From positions 1-12,418 of the forward strand of contig CALBKX010000012.1 in assembly GCA_937895935.1 (NCBI GenBank): a stretch of DNA of 12,418 nt, given 5' to 3'. Shown piece by piece: positions 4,271-11,473 of this stretch. Numbering within the stretch: position 1 is the stretch's first letter; the number at the start of each line of letters is the position of its first letter. The translations under genes and the position numbers were made by a program. Origin of the DNA: an uncultured Clostridia bacterium. GTDB taxonomy: Bacteria; Bacillota; Clostridia; Christensenellales; UBA1242. The notes under the pieces are model-generated. The model was not told the origin of the DNA. It did not search any database and saw only the letters and a list, made by a program, of their open reading frames with translations.

Positions 4271-4889
4271 AGTAAACGAGATTTTCAATAGCATTGACGG
4301 AGAAGGAAAGCGAGCAGGAGAACTCGCTTCCTTTATTCGTCTCACTGGTTGCAACCTTCGCTGTTCTTATTGCGATACCTTATACGCCATGAACGAAGGA
4401 CATGAAATGAGTATCGAGGATATTATTAAAGGCGTAAAGCATTATAATGTCACGCTAACTGGTGGTGAACCATTGTATCAAGATGTACATGGACTTCTCG
4501 AAGAATTATGGCATAGTCACGATGTAAACATTGAAACCAATGGCAGTATGGACATCACAAAATATTTTGATTATCCGAATACTTGGTTCACAGTGGATTA
4601 TAAATGCTATTGTTCTGCAATGAGTAAAGCGATGTTACCAAAAACATTTAAAGCATTAAGACCGCAAGATGTGTTGAAATTTGTTGTTGGCAGTGTCAAA
4701 GACCTTGAACAGGCTAGAAGCGTATGCGATGAATATGAACCATGCTGTCCTATATATATCAGTCCTGTATTTGGACAAATTAAGCCGTCGCAAATCGTGG
4801 ATTACATGCAAAAAAATAATATGGAAAACTGGAGAGTACAACTTCAATTACATAAATTTATCTGGGACCCAATGAAAAGAGGTGTATAA
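4254..4889 (+). CDS. queE: QueE, radical SAM 7-carboxy-7-deazaguanine synthase
   Basis: The 211-aa protein opens with IFNSIDGEGKRAG (10-22), the QueE substrate-side motif, followed by the radical SAM cluster motif CNLRCSYC (C33, C37, C40) and the SAM-binding TGGEP (69-73). ETNGS (94-98), VDYK and the C-terminal QLHKFIWDP are also QueE-like. It contracts the tetrahydropterin ring of the QueD product to 7-carboxy-7-deazaguanine. Start 4254 is chosen as the longest frame; a second ATG at 4263 would shorten it by three residues. Either start lies inside queD, which implies translational coupling. The gene ends 2 nt before folE. Confidence 0.95.
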   Translation: MKQMLKVNEIFNSIDGEGKRAGELASFIRLTGCNLRCSYCDTLYAMNEGHEMSIEDIIKGVKHYNVTLTGGEPLYQDVHGLLEELWHSHDVNIETNGSMDITKYFDYPNTWFTVDYKCYCSAMSKAMLPKTFKALRPQDVLKFVVGSVKDLEQARSVCDEYEPCCPIYISPVFGQIKPSQIVDYMQKNNMENWRVQLQLHKFIWDPMKRGV

Positions 4890-4891
4890 AC

Positions 4892-5464
4892 ATGGAAGTA
4901 AATAACAAAGCGGCAGAAGCCGCCATTTTTGCGTTACTTTTAGCAATGAAAATCAATCCAAAGAATCATGCCGACATCGAAGCGACACCAAAGCGAGTAG
5001 TTAAAATGCTACAGGAAGTATGGGAAGGTGAATACCATACCAATAAGGAAATTGCAGAAATGTTTGGCAAATCTTTTCCGACGAAATCAAGAGGAATGGT
5101 TGTAGTAAAAGATATTCCTGCTTTTTCCTATTGCGAACACCATTTGGCATTAATGTACAACATGCATATTGACGTTGGGTATATTCCACACGGTAAAGTG
5201 ATTGGCTTATCTAAGGTAGCTAGAATCGTGGACATGTGCTGCAAACGACTTCAGCTACAAGAAAAAATTGGATACGATATCTGCGATGTCATGAAGATGG
5301 TCGTTGGAAATGATGTAATTGTACGTGTAAGAGCGGAGCATTCTTGTGTTACCGCTAGAGGAATTAAGAAAGCAGGAAGTAAAACAGTGACACTAGAGAC
5401 TAGCGGAGTGTTTGAGAATACGGAGTATCAAGAAAAATTTTTAACTTTAATCAATAACAGATAG
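4892..5464 (+). CDS. folE: FolE, GTP cyclohydrolase I
   Basis: The 190-aa protein shows ATPKRVVKM (31-39), FSYCEHHL (78-85), GKVIGLSKVARIV (101-113), QLQEKIGYDI (121-130) and AEHSCVTARGIKKAG (148-162). The zinc ligands C81, H84 and C152 and the catalytic H150 are present. It opens GTP to 7,8-dihydroneopterin triphosphate, the first step toward both folate and 7-deazaguanines. Full family length with no damage. Carrying its own folE lets the phage feed its modification pathway without drawing on the host folate enzyme. An AGAGGTG ribosome binding site lies in the end of queE. It is the last gene of the cassette, 32 nt before terS, with no visible terminator between. Confidence 0.96.
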   Translation: MEVNNKAAEAAIFALLLAMKINPKNHADIEATPKRVVKMLQEVWEGEYHTNKEIAEMFGKSFPTKSRGMVVVKDIPAFSYCEHHLALMYNMHIDVGYIPHGKVIGLSKVARIVDMCCKRLQLQEKIGYDICDVMKMVVGNDVIVRVRAEHSCVTARGIKKAGSKTVTLETSGVFENTEYQEKFLTLINNR

Positions 5465-5496
5465 GTTAAAAAAAATACACGAAAGGAGGTACAATA

Positions 5497-6000
5497 ATGA
5501 AAAAGGTAAGTAAAAATGAAGAAGCAAAAGGAAATACGAAAGAAGATAAAAAAGAAAATACTAGTCAAATAGTCACACCTATAAAAAAGATACCAACGGA
5601 CGAAGAGTTAATAGAAGCACTTGAAAATAGTGGTGGTGTACAAGAATCAGCTAGCGTATGGTTACGAAAGCACAAGGGAATTATTTATTCACGCAGTGCA
5701 ATTTCTGGACGCATGCAAAGAAACCCAATATTTAAAGAAGCAGCCGGTCGTGGCGTTGAAAGATTGCTGGACCTCGGAGAAGTTAAACTGTTTGAAGCAG
5801 TTCAAAAGGGAAACATGACGGCAATTATCTTTTTCTTAAAGTGCAAGGGCAAAAAGCGTGGATATATCGAAAAACTGAACATAGCAGGAAATATAGAAAC
5901 CCAGCACAAAGAAAATGCCGCCAGCCATTTGTCAGATGCTGAACTTAAGTCGGTTATGGAAAAGATTCTTGATAGAAAAGGAAACGGAAATGGAAAATGA
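5497..6000 (+). CDS. terS: Terminase small subunit
   Basis: The 167-aa protein begins with a lysine/glutamate-rich tail (1-28), then a helix-turn-helix-like region (about 34-85, with SAISGRMQRNPIFKEA) for binding the packaging site. The segment GEVKLFEAVQKGNMTAIIFF continuing to KKRGYIEK (about 92-124) is typical of small terminases, and a C-terminal helix (LSDAELKSVMEKI) probably contacts the large subunit. It has a textbook ribosome binding site AAAGGAGG 7 nt before ATG. The stop overlaps the terL start as ATGA. Assignment rests on motif style plus position immediately before terL. Confidence 0.88.
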   Translation: MKKVSKNEEAKGNTKEDKKENTSQIVTPIKKIPTDEELIEALENSGGVQESASVWLRKHKGIIYSRSAISGRMQRNPIFKEAAGRGVERLLDLGEVKLFEAVQKGNMTAIIFFLKCKGKKRGYIEKLNIAGNIETQHKENAASHLSDAELKSVMEKILDRKGNGNGK

Positions 6001-7409
6001 TAAACGAAGCACAAGGCGTCTATGATTTCACAACAGAAGCATGTCGCCGCTTTTTGTGGTTCTATTGTCGTGTGAAAAATCCTAAATTCTATCAATCAGA
6101 CCGATTTTATCTAAAAGAATTTTGTGAAAGGTTACAAGCATTCGTAACTTCTGACAAAAAGGTTATGGTTATTAATATGCCGCCACGTCATGGAAAGAGC
6201 TTTACCGCAAGCCATTTTATTGAGTGGCTACTAGGTAATTACCCTGATAAAAAAATTATGATGGGGTCATACAACGACACGCTTTCTACCAGATTCTCAA
6301 AGCTAGTGCGAGATGACATATCCGAAATAAAAGGCGATGCTGATAGGATTGTTTATAGTGACATATTCCCTGATGTGCGTATTCGAGATGGTGATGGAGC
6401 AATGAATCTATGGAGCTTAGATGGCTACTATAACTCATACCTAGCTACATCACCACAAGGGACCGCTACTGGTTTTGGTGCTGATTTCCTATGTATTGAT
6501 GACCTTATAAAGTCCTCGCAAGAAGCCTACAGTGAAACCGTTAAAGAAAAGCATTGGGACTGGTTTACTAATACTATGCTTTCCCGTTTAGAAGAGGGCG
6601 GAAAGATACTTGTTATTATGACAAGATGGGCAAGTGATGACTTAGCAGGAAGAATTATGGAGATATACAAGCCAGATGAAATTGAACATATCAATTATAA
6701 AGCGGTGCAAGATAATGGGACTATGTTGTGTGATTCTATTTTGTCTAAGGACTCTTGCGATAAGAAGAAAAAACTTATGGGGCTTGATGTGTGGAGTGCC
6801 AACTATCAACAGGAGCCTATAGACCTTAAAGGGCGATTATATACGAAGTTTAAGACCTATGAGCAAGTACCTTGTGATAGCGGAGGCTATCCATTATTTA
6901 CTGCCATCAAGTCTTATTGCGATACAGCTGATGAAGGCAGTGACTATCTTTGCAATATCATTTATGGCGTGTATAACAATGATGCTTATATCCTAGATGT
7001 GCTTTACACTCAAAAACCGATGGAATATACAGAAAACGAAACAGCTAGACGGCTTGCCTTGTATGATGTACGGATAGCGGACATAGAAAGTAATAACGGT
7101 GGTAAAGGATTTGCAAGGGCAGTAGAGAACCATTTGCGAAACGATGAAAAGAACCATAGGTGTAAGGTTCGCTGGTTTCATCAAAACCAAAACAAAATCG
7201 CTAGAATTTTGTCAAATAGTACCGCAGTTATGGAGCATGTGCTTTTCCCTATAGGATGGAATGACAAGTGGCAAGAGTTTTATGAACACTTAAGTAAATT
7301 CCAAAGAGAAGGGAGAAATGCTCATGACGATGCTGAAGATGCATTAACAGGCGTTATAGAAAAAATGAACACTTCAACACTTAAATTTAACCCGATGAAT
7401 TTACGCTAA
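5997..7409 (+). CDS. terL: Terminase large subunit
   Basis: The 470-aa packaging motor has an N-terminal ATPase with Walker A MPPRHGKS (61-68), Walker B FLCIDD (164-169) and the coupling motif MTRW (208-211). The RNase H-like nuclease domain carries D309 in CDTADEGSDY, E364 in DIESNNGGKGFAR, and HDDAEDAL (443-450). Length and motif order match standard phage large terminases, and all catalytic residues are present. It uses ATP to pump DNA into proheads and cuts the concatemer. It overlaps terS by 4 nt. An 11-bp inverted repeat with a terminator-like hairpin begins right after its stop. Confidence 0.97.
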   Translation: MINEAQGVYDFTTEACRRFLWFYCRVKNPKFYQSDRFYLKEFCERLQAFVTSDKKVMVINMPPRHGKSFTASHFIEWLLGNYPDKKIMMGSYNDTLSTRFSKLVRDDISEIKGDADRIVYSDIFPDVRIRDGDGAMNLWSLDGYYNSYLATSPQGTATGFGADFLCIDDLIKSSQEAYSETVKEKHWDWFTNTMLSRLEEGGKILVIMTRWASDDLAGRIMEIYKPDEIEHINYKAVQDNGTMLCDSILSKDSCDKKKKLMGLDVWSANYQQEPIDLKGRLYTKFKTYEQVPCDSGGYPLFTAIKSYCDTADEGSDYLCNIIYGVYNNDAYILDVLYTQKPMEYTENETARRLALYDVRIADIESNNGGKGFARAVENHLRNDEKNHRCKVRWFHQNQNKIARILSNSTAVMEHVLFPIGWNDKWQEFYEHLSKFQREGRNAHDDAEDALTGVIEKMNTSTLKFNPMNLR

Positions 7410-7458
7410 TTCTCAATTAGTGCGAAAAATCACGGGTTTTTATTTTTCTAATTGAGAA
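7410..7458 (+). terminator. Inverted repeat with nested terminator-like hairpin between terL and portal
   Basis: TTCTCAATTAG (7410-7420) and CTAATTGAGAA (7448-7458) are perfect 11-bp inverted repeats that start at the base after the terL stop. Inside, AAAAATC (7425-7431) can pair with GGTTTTT (7435-7441, one T-G) and is followed by ATTTTTC. The inner hairpin plus T-rich tail could terminate transcription. The outer arms could form a larger stem that shields the TTG-start portal gene. Partial termination is plausible since head genes continue downstream with no clear new promoter. Confidence 0.5.
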
Positions 7459-7474
7459 CGAGAGGTGAAAGGTA

Positions 7475-8962
7475 TTGAAATTTAGGTTTGACCTGCTAAC
7501 TAAATGGGTAAATCCAAACAACACTCCGACAGATGAAAGATTGGATAAATACAAGATTCCAGAGACTATCGGAAAGCCAAAGCAAACGAAGCAACAGAAA
7601 ATGGCTATGGATTCTTGTTTTGCACCAGTACGAAGTCTCTTATCTCATGCTTTGGATAATCTTTCTGAAGAAGGATTGCCAGCGTTTCCCGGCTATACCA
7701 TGTTAGTTGGTCTATCACAAAATCCTTTAATTCGTTCTGGCGTAGAAATGCGAGCCAAAGAAATGACACGCAAATGGGGCGAGATAGTACGAAGCGGCGA
7801 AAGCGATACTGATATTGGAGACACAATTAATCGGCTTGAACGAGCTATGGATAGGTTTCATGTTAAAAAGTTATTCCGTGAAGCTAGTGAAAAGAACGGA
7901 TATCTAGGCGGATGTTTAGTGTTCATTGATACAGGAGAGGATACAAAAGAACTAGTTAATCCTTTGGTACTTGATTCACGGACGTTTCAACAAGGAAGTT
8001 TAAAAGGGTTTAAGATTATAGACCCATACGTTGTATACCCCGGTATTTATAACGCCAATAATCCAATAAGTGAAAACTACTATAAGCCTAACGTGTGGTA
8101 CGTACAAGGCATCCCGGTACACGCAAGTCGTTTTCTTATTTTTAGGGAAAACGAACTGGAAAACATGCTAAAACCTGCCTATAACTTTTTTGGTATCTCA
8201 CTAGCACAAAAGGTGCTTGACGCAGTTAGTCACTATACGCAAGACCGTGAAAGTGCCAGCAAGCTGCTAAAGAAGATAGCACTCGTTGTACTAAAAACAG
8301 ACATGCAAGATGTATTAAGCGGTGGAGCAGATACAGACGTTAGAAACAGATGTCAGTATTTTGTTAATAACTGGGACTATGAAGGAATGGCTATTATCGA
8401 CAAAGAAAGCGAAGATATGCAAATATTCAATAATAGCCTATCTGGAGTTATTGATATTGTTCGACAGTCAATGGAACACTTAGCCAGCATGTTTAATGAG
8501 CCAGCAACTAAGCTATGGGGCATTAGTCCAGCAGGATTTAATGCAACAGGTGAAAGCGACATGAAAAATCACTATGATAATATCGCCAGTTTACAGGAGC
8601 AACAGTTAGGGGATAACCTTCAAAAGGTATTGCAAATCCTTCAGCTTAATATTTTTGGAAAAATTGATACGGACATAGAATTTAAATTCTTGCCATTGTC
8701 AGATGAAGCAGATATGGCACAGGCTAACACAAATAAAGTCAAAGCGGAAACTGATTCTATTTATGTAGGCTTGGGGGCAATTGGGGCAGAAGAAGTAAGA
8801 AATAGACTTATTGAGGATAAAAATAGTGGCTATGATAATCTTACTGCTTATGATTTGCCACCTAATCCAAATGAAGTGCCAGAACCGCCATTAAGTGCAT
8901 ACAGTCCAGAGGAACAAGAGGCGATGAAGCATGGAAAAGAAGAACCGCAACCTAGGACGTAG
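7475..8962 (+). CDS. Portal protein (DUF1073 type)
   Basis: The 495-aa protein forms the dodecameric vertex ring through which DNA enters the head. Recognisable parts are the N-terminal region with GYTMLVGLSQNPLIRSGVEM (74-93) and a central stretch PLVLDSRTF with YVVYPG. The conserved PATKLWGISPAGFNATGESD then leads into a long C-terminal helix (HYDNIASLQEQQL), a mark of this portal family. Acidic, proline-rich C terminus. The start is TTG at 7475, preceded by AGAGGTGAAAGG; no in-frame ATG nearby gives a better beginning. Its last 32 nt overlap the next gene, common for portal-MuF pairs. Recognition is from memory of family sequences plus position after terL. Confidence 0.92.
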   Translation: MKFRFDLLTKWVNPNNTPTDERLDKYKIPETIGKPKQTKQQKMAMDSCFAPVRSLLSHALDNLSEEGLPAFPGYTMLVGLSQNPLIRSGVEMRAKEMTRKWGEIVRSGESDTDIGDTINRLERAMDRFHVKKLFREASEKNGYLGGCLVFIDTGEDTKELVNPLVLDSRTFQQGSLKGFKIIDPYVVYPGIYNANNPISENYYKPNVWYVQGIPVHASRFLIFRENELENMLKPAYNFFGISLAQKVLDAVSHYTQDRESASKLLKKIALVVLKTDMQDVLSGGADTDVRNRCQYFVNNWDYEGMAIIDKESEDMQIFNNSLSGVIDIVRQSMEHLASMFNEPATKLWGISPAGFNATGESDMKNHYDNIASLQEQQLGDNLQKVLQILQLNIFGKIDTDIEFKFLPLSDEADMAQANTNKVKAETDSIYVGLGAIGAEEVRNRLIEDKNSGYDNLTAYDLPPNPNEVPEPPLSAYSPEEQEAMKHGKEEPQPRT

Positions 8963-9743
8963 TACACCCGACATATACACCGAAATGCGAATGAGACGGC
9001 AAATGCAATCACTTGTCCGTGAGATGTACAAGGATATTATCAAAGAGATAACGCCAGAGTATAAAAAACACATAGCTAAAAGTCAGCTTTCCAATGGAGT
9101 TGCTAACGATTCCATGGAAAGCTATTTTATTATCCTAATTATGAAAAAGATGAGGGCTAAATGGTATCCACGCTTTACTTCTCTTTCCAAAGAACTTGCT
9201 CAATGGATGTCAAAAAAGACATACAAGAGAGCCGATAGCTTGATAGTTAAAAAGCTAGAGGAATATGGTTTTACTGTTAAGCGAAACACCGAAGAGGGCT
9301 ATCAAAAGGCGGTACTCAAGGAAGTAGTTAAGGATAGCGTAGGCAAGTGGCAGTCGCTACCTATGTATGCAGCTGCACAAGCTCAAGATGCTATTATGAC
9401 AGCTTACTCAAAAGGTCGTGACATGGAATATCTCACTAGCCGATTAAGGGATGTGGCAGAGATAAGCACCGATAAAGCGGCACTCATAGCACGAGACCAA
9501 ATCAACAGAGCTACTCAACAAATGGCTATTGCTAGTGCTGAATCGTACGGGCTACAAAAAGGAAGATGGATTCATGTACCGGGAGAACATTCTAGCAGAA
9601 TTACTCATTTAAATTTTGATGGGGAAATCTTTGACCTAGAACAAGGATTGTATGATGAGGATGTGGAGGATTATGTAAAGCCGGGGGAACTTATTTATTG
9701 CAACTGTCAATTTGTGCCTGTCATACCCGGCTTTGAAGAATAG
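8931..9743 (+). CDS. MuF-type head morphogenesis protein
   Basis: The 270-aa protein has a charged helical N-terminal part (1-175) and a C-terminal Phage_Mu_F-like domain (about 180-266): ALIARDQINRATQQMAIA, then GRWIHVPGEHSSRITHLNFDG (split as H220, R223, H226, D230, G231) and YCNCQFVPVIPGF at the end. MuF proteins are minor capsid or ejected proteins assembled with the portal; a few family members carry fused toxin domains, but nothing extra is seen here. It starts within the portal gene (32-nt overlap) and ends 20 nt before the protease-scaffold gene. Confidence 0.88.
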   Translation: MEKKNRNLGRSTPDIYTEMRMRRQMQSLVREMYKDIIKEITPEYKKHIAKSQLSNGVANDSMESYFIILIMKKMRAKWYPRFTSLSKELAQWMSKKTYKRADSLIVKKLEEYGFTVKRNTEEGYQKAVLKEVVKDSVGKWQSLPMYAAAQAQDAIMTAYSKGRDMEYLTSRLRDVAEISTDKAALIARDQINRATQQMAIASAESYGLQKGRWIHVPGEHSSRITHLNFDGEIFDLEQGLYDEDVEDYVKPGELIYCNCQFVPVIPGFEE

Positions 9744-9763
9744 CATAGAAAGGGGGTGAAAAA

Positions 9764-10951
9764 ATGAAAAACAAAAATCAAATAGTATTTGACGCAGAAC
9801 CGACAATGCGAACCATAGACAGTAATGGTTATATGCATGTTAAGCTAACACCTATCTCAAAGGCTTGCGTTAATCCGTATTTAGGAAGTGAGATACCTAA
9901 CTATAAAGAGAAAGGGCTAAAGCCAGACGGCATTTATTATGCTTTGAGAGACCCCGATGAACTCAAGAAAGCGGTTGATACATTTAACGGCTTGCCACTA
10001 CTTTTAGACCATCATGAAATCAATGCGGAATATCAAGATAAAAAAGACATTGTAGGGAGTACTGGAACGGACGCAACGTTTGACGGTACATATCTAAAGA
10101 ATAGTCTTTCTATCACAGACGCAGACGCAATAAAAGCTATCGAAGATGGCACAGCTAGAGAAATCTCTTGTGCGTATGCTTACGAGCCAGATTTCACGGC
10201 AGGAGAATTTGAGGGCGTTCCCTATGATTTCGTTATGAGAAATATTAAGGGAAACCATGTGGCACTTGTAGCAGAGGGAAGAGCAGGGCATGACGTTAAG
10301 GTTGCCGATAGTAATGAAAAGATAAAGGAGAAGTTGAAAATGGCAAAAGAAAATGAAGATAAGAAAAAGAAACAACAGGGCAAAGCTAATGATTCTAATC
10401 CAACGCCCGAAACTAATGAAGTACCTACTCCAGAACCAACACAGGGCGAAAATCCGCCAGCTGTAGAAAATTCAAAAGCAAAAGAACCAACAACTACTAC
10501 TGAAAGCACTGGCGATGAAGAACCAGCTACCCCAACCATTAATAAGGATTCCGATGATTACAAAGCTGGATTTGCTGATGGTATGGCAGCCGCTAAAGGA
10601 AATGATGGAGGTGAAAAAGAAGTGACAACCGTAACAGGTGATAGCCTTGAAAAGGTAAAGGAACAAGCAAAGCAAGAAGCATTTGCTCATATGAAAGACC
10701 TGTCAAAAGCTGCTAGAGATTGTGAATTTATTCTTGGCAGACAAGACGCCATGGCATTTGATAGTGCCCTTGATATTTACAAGCTCGCACTTAAAACCAA
10801 AGGCTATGATAGTAAAGATTATTCACAAGAAACTTGTGAAGGCATGATTAAAGTATTGAAAGACAATGCGAAAAAAGAAGGTATTGCTAATGATAGCAAT
10901 ATCGAACTTAATGAAGAACTTCCAGAAGAACTTGCAGGACTTCTGGGATAA
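9764..10951 (+). CDS. Capsid maturation protease fused to scaffold (DUF2213 type)
   Basis: The 395-aa protein has an N-terminal protease-like domain (about 10-180) with LPLLLDHHE (77-85), REISCAYAYEPDF (132-144) and IKGNHVALVAEGRAG (161-175). H83 or H84 and S135, with H165 nearby, are the likely catalytic residues by analogy with serine prohead proteases. From residue 183 on it changes to a lysine/glutamate and proline/threonine-rich region (195-262), then DDYKAGFADGMAAAKG and a helical C-terminus, fitting a scaffolding domain that is digested during head maturation. The ribosome binding site AAGGGGGTG is strong. An in-frame internal start at 10340 probably also yields free scaffold. Position before the cement and major capsid genes supports the role. 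Confidence 0.87.
   Translation: MKNKNQIVFDAEPTMRTIDSNGYMHVKLTPISKACVNPYLGSEIPNYKEKGLKPDGIYYALRDPDELKKAVDTFNGLPLLLDHHEINAEYQDKKDIVGSTGTDATFDGTYLKNSLSITDADAIKAIEDGTAREISCAYAYEPDFTAGEFEGVPYDFVMRNIKGNHVALVAEGRAGHDVKVADSNEKIKEKLKMAKENEDKKKKQQGKANDSNPTPETNEVPTPEPTQGENPPAVENSKAKEPTTTTESTGDEEPATPTINKDSDDYKAGFADGMAAAKGNDGGEKEVTTVTGDSLEKVKEQAKQEAFAHMKDLSKAARDCEFILGRQDAMAFDSALDIYKLALKTKGYDSKDYSQETCEGMIKVLKDNAKKEGIANDSNIELNEELPEELAGLLG
10340..10951 (+). CDS. Nested in-frame scaffold protein (internal start in protease-scaffold gene)
   Basis: ATG 10340 is codon 193 of the enclosing gene and is preceded by AAAGGAG (10324-10330) at a 9-nt spacing, as good as most gene starts in this window. Translation from it would give a 203-aa protein that starts right where the protease domain ends and covers the whole scaffold-like part. 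Phage lambda makes Nu3 scaffold from an internal start within gene C in just this way. That it is used is an inference; the ribosome binding site and boundary match are visible. Confidence 0.6.
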   Translation: MAKENEDKKKKQQGKANDSNPTPETNEVPTPEPTQGENPPAVENSKAKEPTTTTESTGDEEPATPTINKDSDDYKAGFADGMAAAKGNDGGEKEVTTVTGDSLEKVKEQAKQEAFAHMKDLSKAARDCEFILGRQDAMAFDSALDIYKLALKTKGYDSKDYSQETCEGMIKVLKDNAKKEGIANDSNIELNEELPEELAGLLG

Positions 10952-10976
10952 TTAATTTTAAGAGGAGGATTTTAGA

Positions 10977-11453
10977 ATGGCTGTAGGCTTTCAAAAAGAA
11001 ATTAATTCAGGCATCGCACGTGGTGTTCCCGGTGCATTTGCCAGCATTAATCCACATATTTCAACCCCCAAAGGTTACATTGCTAAATCAGACGTTAAAG
11101 TTGGTTCATTTGTGTGGGCTACTGATAACGGCATGGTAGAAAATACGGGTAGTGGAAAACCACTCGGATTTGTTCACCGTGCCAATGCGTATACCTTTCA
11201 AGATATTACAGATGGTGCAAGCGATGTAGTACCAGCTGGTCAACCAGTAGACGTTATGGTAGCAGGTGATTTCTTTGCAGTCACCACCGCAGCTGCTACC
11301 CGTGGACAAAAGGTATTTGTTAATACCGCAGATGGCACTATTGTCCCCGGTACAGCTGGAGCTACTGTTGAAAATGCGGTTGAAACCAACTTCTATTTTG
11401 CTGAAGATGCAAAAAAGGATGAAGTTGTAATTATTACTAGTGTTCAACTTTAA
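10977..11453 (+). CDS. Head decoration / structural cement protein (Gp24-like)
   Basis: The 158-aa protein is glycine, alanine and valine-rich and likely all beta. It starts MAVGFQKEINSGIARGVPGAFAS, followed by VKVGSFVW (41-48), GSGKPLGFVHR (58-68), VPAGQPVDVMVAGDFF (84-99) and GQKVFVN. This pattern matches small phage cement proteins that stud the capsid surface and stabilise it. It has no predicted membrane segment and no catalytic motif. The ribosome binding site AGAGGAGG is near perfect, in line with high expression. It sits directly before the major capsid gene, the usual place for such a protein. Confidence 0.8.
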   Translation: MAVGFQKEINSGIARGVPGAFASINPHISTPKGYIAKSDVKVGSFVWATDNGMVENTGSGKPLGFVHRANAYTFQDITDGASDVVPAGQPVDVMVAGDFFAVTTAAATRGQKVFVNTADGTIVPGTAGATVENAVETNFYFAEDAKKDEVVIITSVQL

Positions 11454-11473
11454 GAGGGAGGGAATATATAAAT

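Noticed and set aside
10222..10539. Long minus-strand ORFs opposite the protease-scaffold gene
   Set aside because: They are mirror frames of a low-complexity coding region, lack ribosome binding sites, and run against an otherwise all-forward gene array.
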